Source: JAFEDN01 sp963712715 (GTDB lineage Bacteria; Pseudomonadota; Gammaproteobacteria; Coxiellales; Coxiellaceae). Taken from it: a DNA stretch of 64,000 bases. Made by a program: the position numbers and the translations under genes. The stretch lies in NCBI GenBank assembly GCA_963712715.1, contig CAVQJI010000048.1:1-64000 (forward strand), given 5' to 3'. The notes beneath the pieces are model-generated. The model saw only the letters and a program-made list of their open reading frames with translations, did not search any database and was not told the DNA's origin. Below, piece after piece: positions 36,179-45,606 of the stretch (the stretch's first letter is position 1; each line of letters starts with the position of its first letter).

Positions 36179-36645
36179 TTGTGAGTCCCATTATAAGCGG
36201 CTTTTGCGGTCAGAGGAATATCCTGCTGCCGCCACCAGAGTCGATGCGAGTTTTGATTTTTGGGGCATCCGGGTAAAGGGGGTTGTCGGGCCTGCAGGTA
36301 GGCGCTTATCAGCCTGATTTGGGCGTTCTGATAAGTGGCGGTAGAAAGAATGGTAAAAGTATGTTGCTGGCAACTGTCTATAGTGTCCCCTGAAATCTGG
36401 TGCTCAATTTTTCCTGGAAACATCGAGAGATCTGCACTTTGACCGTTAATTTTAGCTTCTTCCGCCATTAACCCGGCTTCGGCGCTGTTCTGGACAATTC
36501 CTTTGGCCTGAAAAATTCCGCTCATCTTCTGGTTTAAGATATTATTTTCCATGGCTGTCAGCGCTAAACATGTCACCACCGCCAGGAAAATGAGACAAAA
36601 AACCAGCGCCATGCCGGATTGAGCACAACAAAGGTTATTGTTCAT
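36154..36645 (-). CDS. pilX: Type IV minor pilin PilX-like protein
   Basis: 163 residues from ATG 36645. The N-terminal hydrophobic helix QSGMALVFCLIFLAVVTCLA is PilX-like, including the short positively poor leader. NNILNQKMSGIFQAKGIVQN and the AEAGLMAEE segment follow as in PilX. It is thought to cap or prime pilus assembly with PilV and PilW. It overlaps pilW by 11 bases. The last eight residues (MVIPNEF plus preceding) and the stop come from a palindromic repeat, so the native tail was probably replaced. No pilY1 or pilE follows. Confidence 0.75.
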   Translation of the reverse strand: MNNNLCCAQSGMALVFCLIFLAVVTCLALTAMENNILNQKMSGIFQAKGIVQNSAEAGLMAEEAKINGQSADLSMFPGKIEHQISGDTIDSCQQHTFTILSTATYQNAQIRLISAYLQARQPPLPGCPKNQNSHRLWWRQQDIPLTAKAAYNGTHNMVIPNEF

Positions 36646-37387
36646 GAAGCCGTTCCCGCAAAGCAATATAAGTACTGACGGGTTTATGGAATAGCAGATC
36701 GTCAGCAGTCAGCATTTGCCCATGAAAGTAATAAGTTTGTGGTTTCGTTAATACGGCGTCGATAGAATTCAGTAATAAATCGATTTGCACGCCGCGTACG
36801 GTTTGCCAGTTTTCTACCTGCGCGGCTGGGTAATAGGCCAAAAGTCCCTGCGGATTAGCATTGAGGCCATACAGAATTTGCATCTGATCAACTCCGGCAG
36901 CCAATTCCATTCGCTCACCATTTTCCAGAGGCTTTTGAAACAACCCAAAAACCGGTTGACCCTGAAGATTGGTGCGATGCGTATCGCCGATATAATAGGC
37001 CATGGATACCAATTCCGTGTTTTGCGAAATTTGCGAGTTGGACAGACAACTGCGGATCACCACAATATCCGTCCCCGGAATGACCTGATTTTGTAACGCC
37101 GCAGGCAGTGGACCGTTGCCGCTGTAACCGATAACAGCCTGATTCTGGTCAACCGGATCAGCGCTATTGATGCAACCGGTGAAGCCCGCCATTCGAATAC
37201 GCTGATTCAAAAAATTTTGGACAAACCGTTCCGTATCCTGTAAATCTGTTAATACCTGCTGCTGGTTGTTGCTGGTTTTAACGCTGAGATAAACCGTGAT
37301 TAATCCGGCACAAATTAACGTGCAGAATGCGCTGGCTATCAACAGCTCCAGTAAACTGAAACCTGCATGAAGTCTTTCATATTGCAT
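36635..37387 (-). CDS. pilW: Type IV minor pilin PilW-like protein
   Basis: 250 residues from ATG 37387, at the start of the prepilin leader MQYERLHAGFSLLELLIASA; the longer open frame overlaps pilV out of frame and is not coding. The G/F cleavage site and glutamate at +5 are present. The body contains NQRIRMAGFTGCINSADPVD, typical of PilW (AGFxGC). It is a minor pseudopilin of the pilus tip complex. Confidence 0.85.
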   Translation of the reverse strand: MQYERLHAGFSLLELLIASAFCTLICAGLITVYLSVKTSNNQQQVLTDLQDTERFVQNFLNQRIRMAGFTGCINSADPVDQNQAVIGYSGNGPLPAALQNQVIPGTDIVVIRSCLSNSQISQNTELVSMAYYIGDTHRTNLQGQPVFGLFQKPLENGERMELAAGVDQMQILYGLNANPQGLLAYYPAAQVENWQTVRGVQIDLLLNSIDAVLTKPQTYYFHGQMLTADDLLFHKPVSTYIALRERLHEQ

Positions 37388-37409
37388 AAAAATCTGGATA
37401 CGTCTGCTT

Positions 37410-37769
37410 TTAAATAAGGGAACTGAGCGTGAGCGCCTGCTCACCATGGTTCTGCCAGAACATTGAAACCGTGCAAAAAGTCCCGGAGCAACGGTATTCA
37501 CATCGGCCTTGTGGTAAAAAATGCGATATCTGTTGTTGAACAGATGAAAATTCCTGCGCAAAGCCTGCCGTCGAGCAGTTTGCGCGAAATCTTTCCAGCA
37601 ATGCTTCCGCCTGTTCCATCGCCACATTTTCCAAATCAGCCGCATGCACCTGCCGCAAAGCCAGACTCTGCAAAGAAATAATTCCCAGTAAAGCAGTGGT
37701 AATAATCATCAAGGCAATCAGCACTTCCAGTATACTAAAACCTGAAAAAGATAAACGTCTGTAACGCAT
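37410..37769 (-). CDS. pilV: Type IV minor pilin PilV-like protein
   Basis: 119 residues. Prepilin leader and helix RRLSFSGFSILEVLIALMII with cleavage before F and E at +5, then ALLGIISLQSLALRQVH as in PilV. It is short compared with other PilV proteins (about 150-180). First gene of pilV-pilW-pilX. Fimbrial fimT/pilU neighbours are missing. Confidence 0.82.
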   Translation of the reverse strand: MRYRRLSFSGFSILEVLIALMIITTALLGIISLQSLALRQVHAADLENVAMEQAEALLERFRANCSTAGFAQEFSSVQQQISHFLPQGRCEYRCSGTFCTVSMFWQNHGEQALTLSSLI

Positions 37770-37929
37770 GAATGTTAATCTACAATAATACGAATAATTC
37801 CTGAATACAGTAATCGTTGATTACGAAGAAAAATGGTTAATGATGCATTATTAGGAAGTGCAAACATAAATATTACCGGATTACTGATGGGCGTGGTTCA
37901 TTATCTCTTCCCAAAGCCAAAAACATAAT

Positions 37930-38688
37930 TTATTGCTGCAATTTAGTTGTTAAGGCGCTCAATAGGTCAATGGGCAGCGGAAAAACGATGGTGGAACTTT
38001 TTTCGCCGGCGATATCTATCAAGGTTTGCAGATAGCGTAACTGAATCGCTTGCGGCTGTTTGGATAAAATCAGCGCGGCTTCCTGCAGTTTGGAAGCAGA
38101 CTGCAATTCACCCTCGGCGTGAATCACCTTCGCTCTTCGCTCGCGTTCCGCTTCAGCCTGACGGCCGATGGCCCGGATCATGCTTTCATCGAGGTCGACG
38201 CGTTTGATTTCCACCGCCGTGACTTTAATGCCCCAGGCGTCGGTGGATCTATCCAGAATAGCCTGAATGCTGGCGTTTAACATTTCCCGTTCCGCCAGCA
38301 TCTGATCCAATTCATGTTGGCCAAGGACTGAACGTAAAGTGGTTTGGGCCAACTGACTGGTTGCTTCGTAAAAATCCTCCACCTGGATGATACATTTTTC
38401 AGGGTCCACAACCCGGAAATAAATGACGGCGTTGACGCGCACCGAGACATTATCGCGAGAAATAACATCCTGGGTCGCTACATCCATGACCACCGTGCGT
38501 AGATGCACGCGCACCATTTGCTGAACAATTGGAATAACGATAATTAAACCAGGCCCTTTTACCTTCCAGAAGCGGCCCAGCAGGAAGATAACTCCGCGTT
38601 CGTATTCTTTGAGGATTTTGATCGCGCTCATTAAAATAATGATAATAAATATGACTACAACGTATAAAAAGATATTTGTCATCATCAT
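37930..38688 (-). CDS. Slipin/stomatin-like SPFH protein
   Basis: 252 residues. One N-terminal membrane helix, then the SPFH domain (EYERGVIFLLGRFWKVKGPG, VDPEKCIIQVEDFYEATSQL) and a coiled region with AIGRQAEAERERRAKVIHAE. It forms ring-like membrane assemblies. Its gene follows nfeD, the usual partner encoding a protease that cleaves slipins. Confidence 0.92.
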   Translation of the reverse strand: MMMTNIFLYVVVIFIIIILMSAIKILKEYERGVIFLLGRFWKVKGPGLIIVIPIVQQMVRVHLRTVVMDVATQDVISRDNVSVRVNAVIYFRVVDPEKCIIQVEDFYEATSQLAQTTLRSVLGQHELDQMLAEREMLNASIQAILDRSTDAWGIKVTAVEIKRVDLDESMIRAIGRQAEAERERRAKVIHAEGELQSASKLQEAALILSKQPQAIQLRYLQTLIDIAGEKSSTIVFPLPIDLLSALTTKLQQ

Positions 38689-38699
38689 CCGAAACCTCT

Positions 38700-40035
38700 T
38701 TAATTTTGGTTGTTCTCGTCATTCGATAACGGCTTAACTAATAATTTAAGCCCTTTAATACCTGTCACTTTCACGCGTTGTCCGGCCCGTAAAGTTTTAT
38801 TACCCAAAACCTGCCATCGCTCGCCATTGACATAAACCCAGACTTCACCGTGATCGATAACTACTTCGCCCATTTGCCCAATCATTCCCTCACGTCCGGT
38901 AACCACTGGACGACGGCGGGCGCGAATGGCTACGCCGACAATCCCCAGAAAAAATAACAGTGTCACGGCGGTTACCGCGACAATTAACGGAATCGGCAAT
39001 CTGAAACCTGTCGCGCCTGGTTTTAGTAACATGATAGACCCCACTAAAAACGCGATCGCACCGCCAATCCCCAAAGCGCCAAAAGTAGGAAAAAAAATCT
39101 CCGCGATAATAAAACCCAAACCGGCTATTATCAGCGCTAAACCCGCATAATCAATGGGCAATAGTTGAAAAGCGTATAGCGCCAATAATAACGCAATCAG
39201 GCCGGCAACACCAGGCATGATAAAACCAGGGTTCATCAACTCGAAAAATAGTCCGTAAACACCGATAATTAACAGATATATAAGCGATGCTGGGATTAGT
39301 GATCACCCCCAACAGCCGTGTGCGCCAATCCGGAACAACGTTGCGTATTGGCAGCCCCTGGGTATGAAGAGTTTGCATTTGACCATGCACCGAAACCATT
39401 TTACCATTAACTTTGGTTAATAAATCCGCTGGATCATTGGCTATTAAATCAATAACCTTCTGCTGTAAAGCCTCTTCTGCACTCAGACTGGCGGCTTTAC
39501 TCACTGCCAATTCCGCCCATTCCGGATTTCGATGACGTAGTTCAGCCAGACTGCGTATATACGCCTGTGCATCCTGTCTGGTTTTTAATTCCTCCGTAGA
39601 GACTGAAGATTTTGCCTCTCCTCCGGCTACTCCGATACTGACCGGACTCGCAGCCCCCAAATTAGTTCCCGGCGCCATGGCCGCAATATGACAGGCATAT
39701 AAAATGTAGGTTCCCGCGCTGGCTGCACGTGCGCCACTGGGGAAAACATAACCCAGAACGGGAACCGGAGACTCCAGAATGTCCTGAATAATTCCCCGCA
39801 TGGATTCACTGAGACCACCCGGCGTATCTATTTGCAAAATAATCGCTGAATTTTTTGCGGCACTGGCTTGCAACAAACCGCGGTGAATAAAGTCCTCGGT
39901 GGCTGGTCCGATTGGACCCTTAATCTCCAGCAATTCCACGGACGGCGCAGGTTCAGCGGCCAGCACTTCGCACCCCGAAAACAACATAAATATGATTACA
40001 AAAACGCGGATACTGCGCATGGTTAATTTCCTCAT
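38700..40035 (-). pseudogene. nfeD: NfeD-type membrane serine protease, frameshifted
   Basis: The N-terminal part (40035 to ~39290) has a signal peptide and the ClpP-like domain: LQIDTPGGLSESMRGIIQDI, the catalytic serine in SGARAASAGTYILYACHIAA, and NLGAASPVSIG. The second part (~39290 to 38700) holds the membrane helices (NPGFIMPGVAGLIALLLALY) and the OB-fold NfeD domain (GEVVIDHGEVWVYVNGERWQ). A single extra base in TATATATCTG near 39285 shifts the frame; removing it restores LLIIGVYGLFFEL. Either an inactive gene or a sequencing indel. The normal function is cleavage of the neighbouring slipin. Confidence 0.8.
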
Positions 40036-40158
40036 GAAAGAAAGTTAACATTTCTAATCTCCCATCGCAACTTGCATAATTTCACTGCACAGAATACACT
40101 TATCAGCAATTCTCGGTGAATTATAACTCTTCAGGGGTATGAATTTGCAAACGCAGAA

Positions 40159-40242
40159 CGTTCAATTTTGCCCCAGGTTTGACGAAAAAGTGGCCGAAAA
40201 AGCGCAGCATACTACTGTATGTGAGTGGGGCAAAAGTGAGCG
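40159..40242. repeat. Imperfect inverted repeat
   Basis: CGTTCAATTTTGCCCC at 40159-40174 pairs with GGGGCAAAAGTGAGCG at 40227-40242, with an inner CATAC/GTATG hairpin. Upstream, CAGCAATTCTCGGTGAATTA at about 40107 repeats the ISNCY-like end. Non-coding, between nfeD and the next gene. Confidence 0.55.
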
Positions 40243-40287
40243 TTCCTATCCACTGGCTGAATAGTTAATTTATTTTTAAGTGTTACC

Positions 40288-41493
40288 ATGCCTAATCATG
40301 CTCTCAATTTTAATCACGCGGAAGCGGAGCTTATCAATCAGGAATTATTTCATTTTTTAATCCCATCTGAGCGCGAATTATTATTGAACAGCGCCAAAAA
40401 ATATACTCTCAAAAAAAATCAAATTCTGACGCGGGAAGGCGATCCCGCCAATAGTTTTTTCGTCATCTTAAGTGGCAAGCTGAAAGTGACAAAACATACC
40501 AGAAAAAAGAAATTCGAATATGTGCTGGCCTATTTAAACACTGGAGATACTGTCGGTGAAATGAGTTTAATTGAAAATGTTCCCAGAGGCGCAACTCTGA
40601 AAGCGCTTAAACCTACGACCGTCCTTGAATTTGACATCCACCAAATTAAGAAATATCCGGAATTATACAATCGCTTGGGTCTTTTTTTAGCCAAAAAAAC
40701 GGCGCGGCGATTACGTTTTCTCAGCGAAGTGACGGTGAAATCAATGGAAAAACGGTTGCAGGAAGCCCACAAACGCACCGCCCTTGGGTCGCTGATGGTC
40801 ACAGTATTAACTTTAATAAGCTGTTATATGCTTAGTTTACAATTTTTGCACCATATAGAATTACAATTGCCGGTAACCACCATTATTTCAGCTCCCATGG
40901 TCATCATCATTGGGGTGATTATGATTCTGGTCATGAAAAGAAGCGGATTTCCGTGGAAAACATATGGTGTCCGCTTCAAAAATTGGCGGCACGATATTAT
41001 CGAAGCCCTGGTGCTGTCCCTGCCGATTATAGCCATCCTCATGATCGCAAAATGGGCGGTTATCCATTTTGTTCTACATGACCCCAAGTTGCCACTCATT
41101 GAACCCAGTTCCAGCATGCCGCCTAATTATTTCTTAAATCCCCTGTATTACTGGATTAGCCTGTTAGTTTACATTATTTTAGTGCCACTGCAGGAACTCA
41201 TTGTCCGCGGCGGCCTGCAATCGGGTTTTTACGTATTTTTACGGGGCACAGAGAAAAAACGCCTGTGGATTGCGATTATTATTTCCAATTTAATTTTCTC
41301 ATTGCCGCATTTGTACAATTCTCCCTCTTTTGCATTTTTAGTATTGATTCCAGGTATTTTTTGGGGTTGGTTATATGCCCGACAAAAAACCCTGGTTGGC
41401 GTTTCCGTTTCTCATATTTTTATTGGGGTGTGGATGGTTTTTGTTGTCGGCTTCGAACAGCTCATCAACCGGTTAGGGACACTTAACCTCTAA
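40288..41493 (+). CDS. Cyclic-nucleotide-binding/CPBP intramembrane protease fusion
   Basis: 401 residues. Residues ~20-150 form a cNMP-binding domain (ILTREGDPANSFFVILSGKL, LNTGDTVGEMSLIENVPRGA). A helical linker follows, and from ~170 about eight membrane helices carry CPBP (Abi/CAAX-like) motifs: LQELIVRGGLQSGF (glutamate and arginine of motif 1, first E replaced by Q), LIFSLPHLYN and VSVSHIFIG with the two histidines. Probably a ligand-controlled membrane protease. Architecture parallels the cNMP-M50 gene at 10286. Transcribed with or before the enoyl-CoA hydratase 15 bases downstream. Confidence 0.85.
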   Translation: MPNHALNFNHAEAELINQELFHFLIPSERELLLNSAKKYTLKKNQILTREGDPANSFFVILSGKLKVTKHTRKKKFEYVLAYLNTGDTVGEMSLIENVPRGATLKALKPTTVLEFDIHQIKKYPELYNRLGLFLAKKTARRLRFLSEVTVKSMEKRLQEAHKRTALGSLMVTVLTLISCYMLSLQFLHHIELQLPVTTIISAPMVIIIGVIMILVMKRSGFPWKTYGVRFKNWRHDIIEALVLSLPIIAILMIAKWAVIHFVLHDPKLPLIEPSSSMPPNYFLNPLYYWISLLVYIILVPLQELIVRGGLQSGFYVFLRGTEKKRLWIAIIISNLIFSLPHLYNSPSFAFLVLIPGIFWGWLYARQKTLVGVSVSHIFIGVWMVFVVGFEQLINRLGTLNL

Positions 41494-41507
41494 AATTAGG
41501 AGACGTT

Positions 41508-42290
41508 ATGGAAACATTAGATTTAATCAACGAAAATGAGTTTGTACTGACGGTAAGGTTGCAACGGCCCGAGGTTAGAAACGCCATCAATTCTATGATG
41601 ATGCGTGAACTCCAGTATTTATGGGAAACAGAAATTCCGCAACACTCCCGTTTACGTTGCATTATTCTAACGGGCAGCGGGGATAAAGCGTTCTGCGCAG
41701 GCGCCGATTTAAAAGAGCGGCAACGTATCAGTCTGGACATGTGGCGGCAGCAACATCTGGCTTTACAACAGGCGATGCTGGCGCAAGTGGCCTGCCCCAT
41801 CCCTATTATCGCCGCGGTAAATGGCGCAGCATTTGGCGGAGGACTCGAGTTAGCATTAGCCTGTGATTTTATTTACGCGGCCAATACGGCCACTTTCGCA
41901 CAATCGGAAGTTAAACTCGGTCTTATGCCTGGGGCCATGGGTACTCAAAATTTGCCTCGCGCTTGTGGCATTCGCAAATCCAAGGAGCTGAGTTTTAGCG
42001 GCGCGAGTTTTTCCGCCGATCAGGCCGCGGCATGGGGAATTGTTAACAGGGTTTTGGAGCCGACAGCATTGATGGAAGAAACGTTAAAAATCGCCAATAC
42101 TATCGCACAGAATGCTCCTTTTGCCGTGCGTCAGGTAAAAAAGGCAATTAATGCTTCTCTGACACTGGATATCAAGGCGGGATACCGGTTTGAACTGGAA
42201 GCTTATCAGCAGTTATTGCCAACGAAAGATCGTGTTGAAGGGATTGCGGCCTTTAATGAGAAACGCAAAGCGATTTTTACTGATGAATAA
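41508..42290 (+). CDS. Enoyl-CoA hydratase/isomerase family protein
   Basis: 260 residues, full length. Oxyanion-hole motifs GDKAFCAGADLKER and IAAVNGAAFGGGLELALACD; the catalytic glutamate region AQSEVKLGLMPGAMGTQNLP; C-terminal KRKAIF. Likely hydration of enoyl-CoA or methylglutaconyl-CoA in fatty acid or leucine breakdown. AGGAGA is well placed before the ATG. Followed by a methyltransferase gene after nine bases. Confidence 0.9.
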   Translation: METLDLINENEFVLTVRLQRPEVRNAINSMMMRELQYLWETEIPQHSRLRCIILTGSGDKAFCAGADLKERQRISLDMWRQQHLALQQAMLAQVACPIPIIAAVNGAAFGGGLELALACDFIYAANTATFAQSEVKLGLMPGAMGTQNLPRACGIRKSKELSFSGASFSADQAAAWGIVNRVLEPTALMEETLKIANTIAQNAPFAVRQVKKAINASLTLDIKAGYRFELEAYQQLLPTKDRVEGIAAFNEKRKAIFTDE

Positions 42291-42299
42291 GGAAAAACC

Positions 42300-43124
42300 A
42301 TGAGCCTTGGCAACCTTTATGATTCGATTGCAAAATATTACGCGACTATAGATTTTTTTCAGATAAATTCTTCAGCGCTGACGGCAGCCACTGAACAATT
42401 ACAGGCGGCAGACGCTTTTACGAACGATGGTCTTGCGATTCTTGACCTCGGTAGCGGCGACGGCAAACTGCTGATGCTCATCCACGAAATTTACCCTCAC
42501 GCACAACTCGTCGCCGTCGACGCTTCAGAAGATATGCTGAACCTGGTGAAAACTAAATTACCCCGGATCAGCACGGTGCAAACCAGCATTATCGAGGTTG
42601 ATCAAAGGTTTACTGTCCACCAATTTGATCTGGTCACCGCCAGTTTTGTGTGTTCCTACGTAGGGTTGCCGGTACTGTTAGCGCAGGCAGACTATCTGTT
42701 GAAAAAAAATGGCTATTTTTTGCTAATCACTACCACCATGGAGGCTTTCCCCGGAATACAAAAACACGTGGAACAGCTCGGCGCTAGTAACAACTTTTTG
42801 AAAAAGCTCTTTTATTGGTGGATGAAAAAGACGCTGCACAAAGTGAAAGCGCCTCAAAATTTCGATGATATAAAATACCATGCAGGCGCCAGAGGATTTA
42901 AAGTGGTACAAAGGCAACAATTAGTGACGCCAATGGTTTTTAATAGCCCGCAGGAGAGCCAGGAATTCGCGGAAAAAGGCGGGTGGGCTATCAGTATGAT
43001 CGATTACCCTTGGATGCCTGTCCGTCTTTTTCGAAAGATTGCGATAAAGTCGCTGCATTATGTGACTTTTCCCTTCCACGACCAGATGGTTGTTGAAGTG
43101 GTTCTATTGAAAAAATCTTTATAG
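42300..43124 (+). CDS. Class I SAM-dependent methyltransferase
   Basis: 274 residues. Motif I ILDLGSGDGKLLMLIHEIYP near 40-60 and the acidic end of strand 2 in LVAVDASEDMLNLV. DLVTASFVCSYVGLPVLLAQ resembles motif IV/post motifs. Small-molecule or lipid methyltransferase by fold; substrate unknown. It probably shares an operon with the upstream hydratase. Confidence 0.85.
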   Translation: MSLGNLYDSIAKYYATIDFFQINSSALTAATEQLQAADAFTNDGLAILDLGSGDGKLLMLIHEIYPHAQLVAVDASEDMLNLVKTKLPRISTVQTSIIEVDQRFTVHQFDLVTASFVCSYVGLPVLLAQADYLLKKNGYFLLITTTMEAFPGIQKHVEQLGASNNFLKKLFYWWMKKTLHKVKAPQNFDDIKYHAGARGFKVVQRQQLVTPMVFNSPQESQEFAEKGGWAISMIDYPWMPVRLFRKIAIKSLHYVTFPFHDQMVVEVVLLKKSL

Positions 43125-43172
43125 AACTTTCCAGAGTATATTTTTATTTTTTTTTATGATCAAATATTCAAT

Positions 43173-43511
43173 ATGAGAAAAACATCAAGCCTGTTACCAT
43201 TCCGCATTTTTTTAAGACGGTTGCTACGCAATATCCTGGCGGGGTTAGTGTTCATCGTCGTCGCCCTGGCGATCGGCATGTATGGATATCACCGTTTTGA
43301 AAGTATGACGTGGATAGATTCTTTTGCCAACGCTTCGATGATACTCTCAGGCATGGGTCCTTTTGGTCCTCTCAAGACGTTTGCAGGTAAGATATTCGCT
43401 GGCTGTTACGCGCTTTTCAGCGGTTTATCATTCATTTTGATCATGGGTATTGTTCTCGCGCCGGTTGTTCACCGGTTTTTACACAAGTTCCACCTGGAAA
43501 TCGAGAAATGA
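43173..43511 (+). CDS. Small two-helix membrane protein, ion-channel-like
   Basis: 112 residues with two membrane helices (LLRNILAGLVFIVVALAIGM and CYALFSGLSFILIMGIVLAP) and a middle segment MILSGMGPFGPLKTFAGKIF where two-helix channels have their pore loop. The TVGYG selectivity motif of potassium channels is absent. Conserved hypothetical; a channel role is a guess. Confidence 0.65.
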   Translation: MRKTSSLLPFRIFLRRLLRNILAGLVFIVVALAIGMYGYHRFESMTWIDSFANASMILSGMGPFGPLKTFAGKIFAGCYALFSGLSFILIMGIVLAPVVHRFLHKFHLEIEK

Positions 43512-43537
43512 TGATGAGAAAATATCTTTAAACAGGT

Positions 43538-43564
43538 TTGACAAGTTTGATTATAGGTTAAAAT
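43538..43564 (+). promoter_or_regulatory. Possible promoter of the coiled-coil gene
   Basis: TTGACA at 43538-43543 and TAAAAT at 43559-43564, spacer only 15 bases. The ATG is at 43593. Confidence 0.4.
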
Positions 43565-43592
43565 TCTGTCTTTAGAATAACATGGAAAGATT

Positions 43593-45404
43593 ATGAAAGC
43601 GCATGTAAAAAATTTATTACCGGCCTCTCCTTCGAATGAAGCAAAAAATACCGGAATTTTCTATGAGAAATTTTTAAAATTGATTCCCGAGATTCAGGTA
43701 AGGTGTCAGGAATTAAATAAAATAATTGAATCCAAGGAAATTGTTTTACCTCTGAACGATGAATTCCCTTTCCAGGAAGAAATAGATGGGGTAGACACTT
43801 CATTCACAATAACAAATATAAATAAGCTTCAAAAAAAAGTGGATACCATTTTAAAAACATTACCCAAATCCTCGCAAGAGCCGGCGATTTTTAAAACTCA
43901 TATTGCTCCCATCATGGTTTTTCTCTTACTCTTCTCTCAAACTTTTTCTACTCCAAAGAATTCTGCGATAATCGATCTGATAGCGAAAATTTGCGCGATT
44001 GCTGTGAATAATGATTTAACCGGATCAAGAATGTATTTTCTTTACCAAAGAGCCATTCATTATCTGAGTTTTCAAGAGCCTTTCAATATTGAAAAATTTC
44101 AGGATATGATAGACGCTATTACCAGTTTTTCCTGCAAAGACAATTTATCCTTACTCAAGGAAATAAGGCTGGCATGTATTACCAGCCAATTATGTCACGA
44201 CGTTTTTCTTAAACAGAAAAATCTGCAATTTCTGGGAATTATAACTACACTTTTACACAGAGCGGTCGATATTTTTAACCAGAAAAAAGGTGATTTTCCT
44301 AATGAAAATTACTATGCGACTATTTATGGCCTTCTGGTTGCGAGTAACCTGGATTTTCTGGACATTTATCTTCTTCCTGGAATTTCTCATGGTCTCAACA
44401 ACAGCATCGAAAGTTTAATAGCGTATACGCACCGGTTTTCCCTGAAAAATTTCCCGGAAAAAATTCCAGAAACCGCCCGGCAGACTTGTTTATCCAAAGT
44501 TGTTGAACTCTGTAAAAAAAATATTTCTTTACGGGTAGCTCTGTGTGAATTAGCAGATATTTTTATTCCAAAGACCACACCTCTTCCAGGATCTGATAAT
44601 TCCCTGTTAGTCACTTCAATTATGTTTATATCCAATCTACGCTCCAAAATTTATGAAGAAAAGCCGCTTACGTTAAATCCTGTGAATAATGCAGCAGTTC
44701 AAAAAGAAAAACAGGACGGTGAACCAGAAGAAAAACTGAACCTCGTGAAGAAAGAATTAAAAACCAAAGACAACGATAATTATGAATTAAGGAAAACCCG
44801 GAAAAAAAATCAGGAATTGGAAAGCAGCATTCATCAACAGATCCAATTGAAAGATCGCGTGCAAGATTTACAGGCCCAGTTAAATAACAAAGACGAAGAA
44901 TTAAAAGAGGCTTATCATCAGATTGATAAATTTAGAACTACCAATAGCCGTCTTCAGACCTCTTTATTTCATAGTCAGTATAAAGCGAAAAAAGCCAGTG
45001 ATGGTCGTGATCGCTACCAAATAGGGTCAGAGAGTTTAAACCTACAGCTCTGTCAAAGTCAGGCTGAGTTAAAAAAATCACACAAGGATTACCTTAGATT
45101 ACTAAAAATTAATTCCCGTTTGGAGGACAAACTACACGGTTACAGGAGAAAATTACACCGATCCGAAGATAATTTTTTTAAGTTATACGAGAATAAAAAA
45201 ATTTGTTTAAGCCTTCAGGCAAATGAATCTGATCGACAAATAGAGGCACTGAAAGAAACAGTGAAACAACAAAATCAGCAAATTATAAATCTGCAAATTG
45301 CAGCAGGACAACACAATCCTGCTTTCTTTCGATTTAACCCAAACCAATCGGTACCTTGGCCTCCCCAATACTCACCATATTTTCCTTACTACAAAAACAG
45401 TTAA
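43593..45404 (+). CDS. Coiled-coil protein, effector candidate
   Basis: 603 residues. The N-terminal ~360 are alpha-helical and of unknown fold. About 365-590 is a long coiled coil rich in K, E, Q and L (KDRVQDLQAQLNNKDEELKE). The C-terminus is proline/aromatic rich (SVPWPPQYSPYFPYYKNS). There is no signal peptide or membrane helix. Long coiled coils plus an unstructured tail are common in Legionella/Coxiella secreted effectors; secretion is not shown here. A family B palindrome begins 42 bases after the stop. Confidence 0.75.
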   Translation: MKAHVKNLLPASPSNEAKNTGIFYEKFLKLIPEIQVRCQELNKIIESKEIVLPLNDEFPFQEEIDGVDTSFTITNINKLQKKVDTILKTLPKSSQEPAIFKTHIAPIMVFLLLFSQTFSTPKNSAIIDLIAKICAIAVNNDLTGSRMYFLYQRAIHYLSFQEPFNIEKFQDMIDAITSFSCKDNLSLLKEIRLACITSQLCHDVFLKQKNLQFLGIITTLLHRAVDIFNQKKGDFPNENYYATIYGLLVASNLDFLDIYLLPGISHGLNNSIESLIAYTHRFSLKNFPEKIPETARQTCLSKVVELCKKNISLRVALCELADIFIPKTTPLPGSDNSLLVTSIMFISNLRSKIYEEKPLTLNPVNNAAVQKEKQDGEPEEKLNLVKKELKTKDNDNYELRKTRKKNQELESSIHQQIQLKDRVQDLQAQLNNKDEELKEAYHQIDKFRTTNSRLQTSLFHSQYKAKKASDGRDRYQIGSESLNLQLCQSQAELKKSHKDYLRLLKINSRLEDKLHGYRRKLHRSEDNFFKLYENKKICLSLQANESDRQIEALKETVKQQNQQIINLQIAAGQHNPAFFRFNPNQSVPWPPQYSPYFPYYKNS

Positions 45405-45446
45405 GCCGTCATTGCCGATTTGCTGCGATCCCCATCGCGAAGGAAG

Positions 45447-45595
45447 TATAGTCAAAGCGATTGGGTTTTCGATATCGTCATTGCGAGCGCCAGCGAAGCA
45501 ATCCAGTACAGAGCGTTGTCTGAAGTACGTGCTGGATTGCTTCGCTGGCGCTCGCAATGACGGGTTGAACCTAAAACTCAGGCGCTTTGACTATA
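45447..45595. repeat. Palindromic element, family B (copy 3)
   Basis: TATAGTCAAAGCGATTGGGT at the left and the complement ending GACTATA at 45595, around the CGTCATTGCGAGCGCCAGCG hairpin. It is preceded by GCGATCCCCATCGCGAAGGA, part of the family C repeat. Confidence 0.75.
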
Positions 45596-45606
45596 GAAAC
45601 TACTGG

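Noticed and set aside
36025..36276. Open frames reading through the CGTCATTGCGAGC palindromes (also at 45298-45669 and 36006-36191)
   Set aside because: They share SLRAPAKQSS-type text only because they translate the same repeat; no start signals or neighbours support genes.
37388..37645. N-terminal extension of pilW to 37645
   Set aside because: It overlaps pilV out of frame, and the prepilin leader begins at 37387.
41508..42290. Acyl-CoA operon involving the methyltransferase as one lipid pathway
   Set aside because: Only adjacency supports it; the methyltransferase substrate cannot be inferred.
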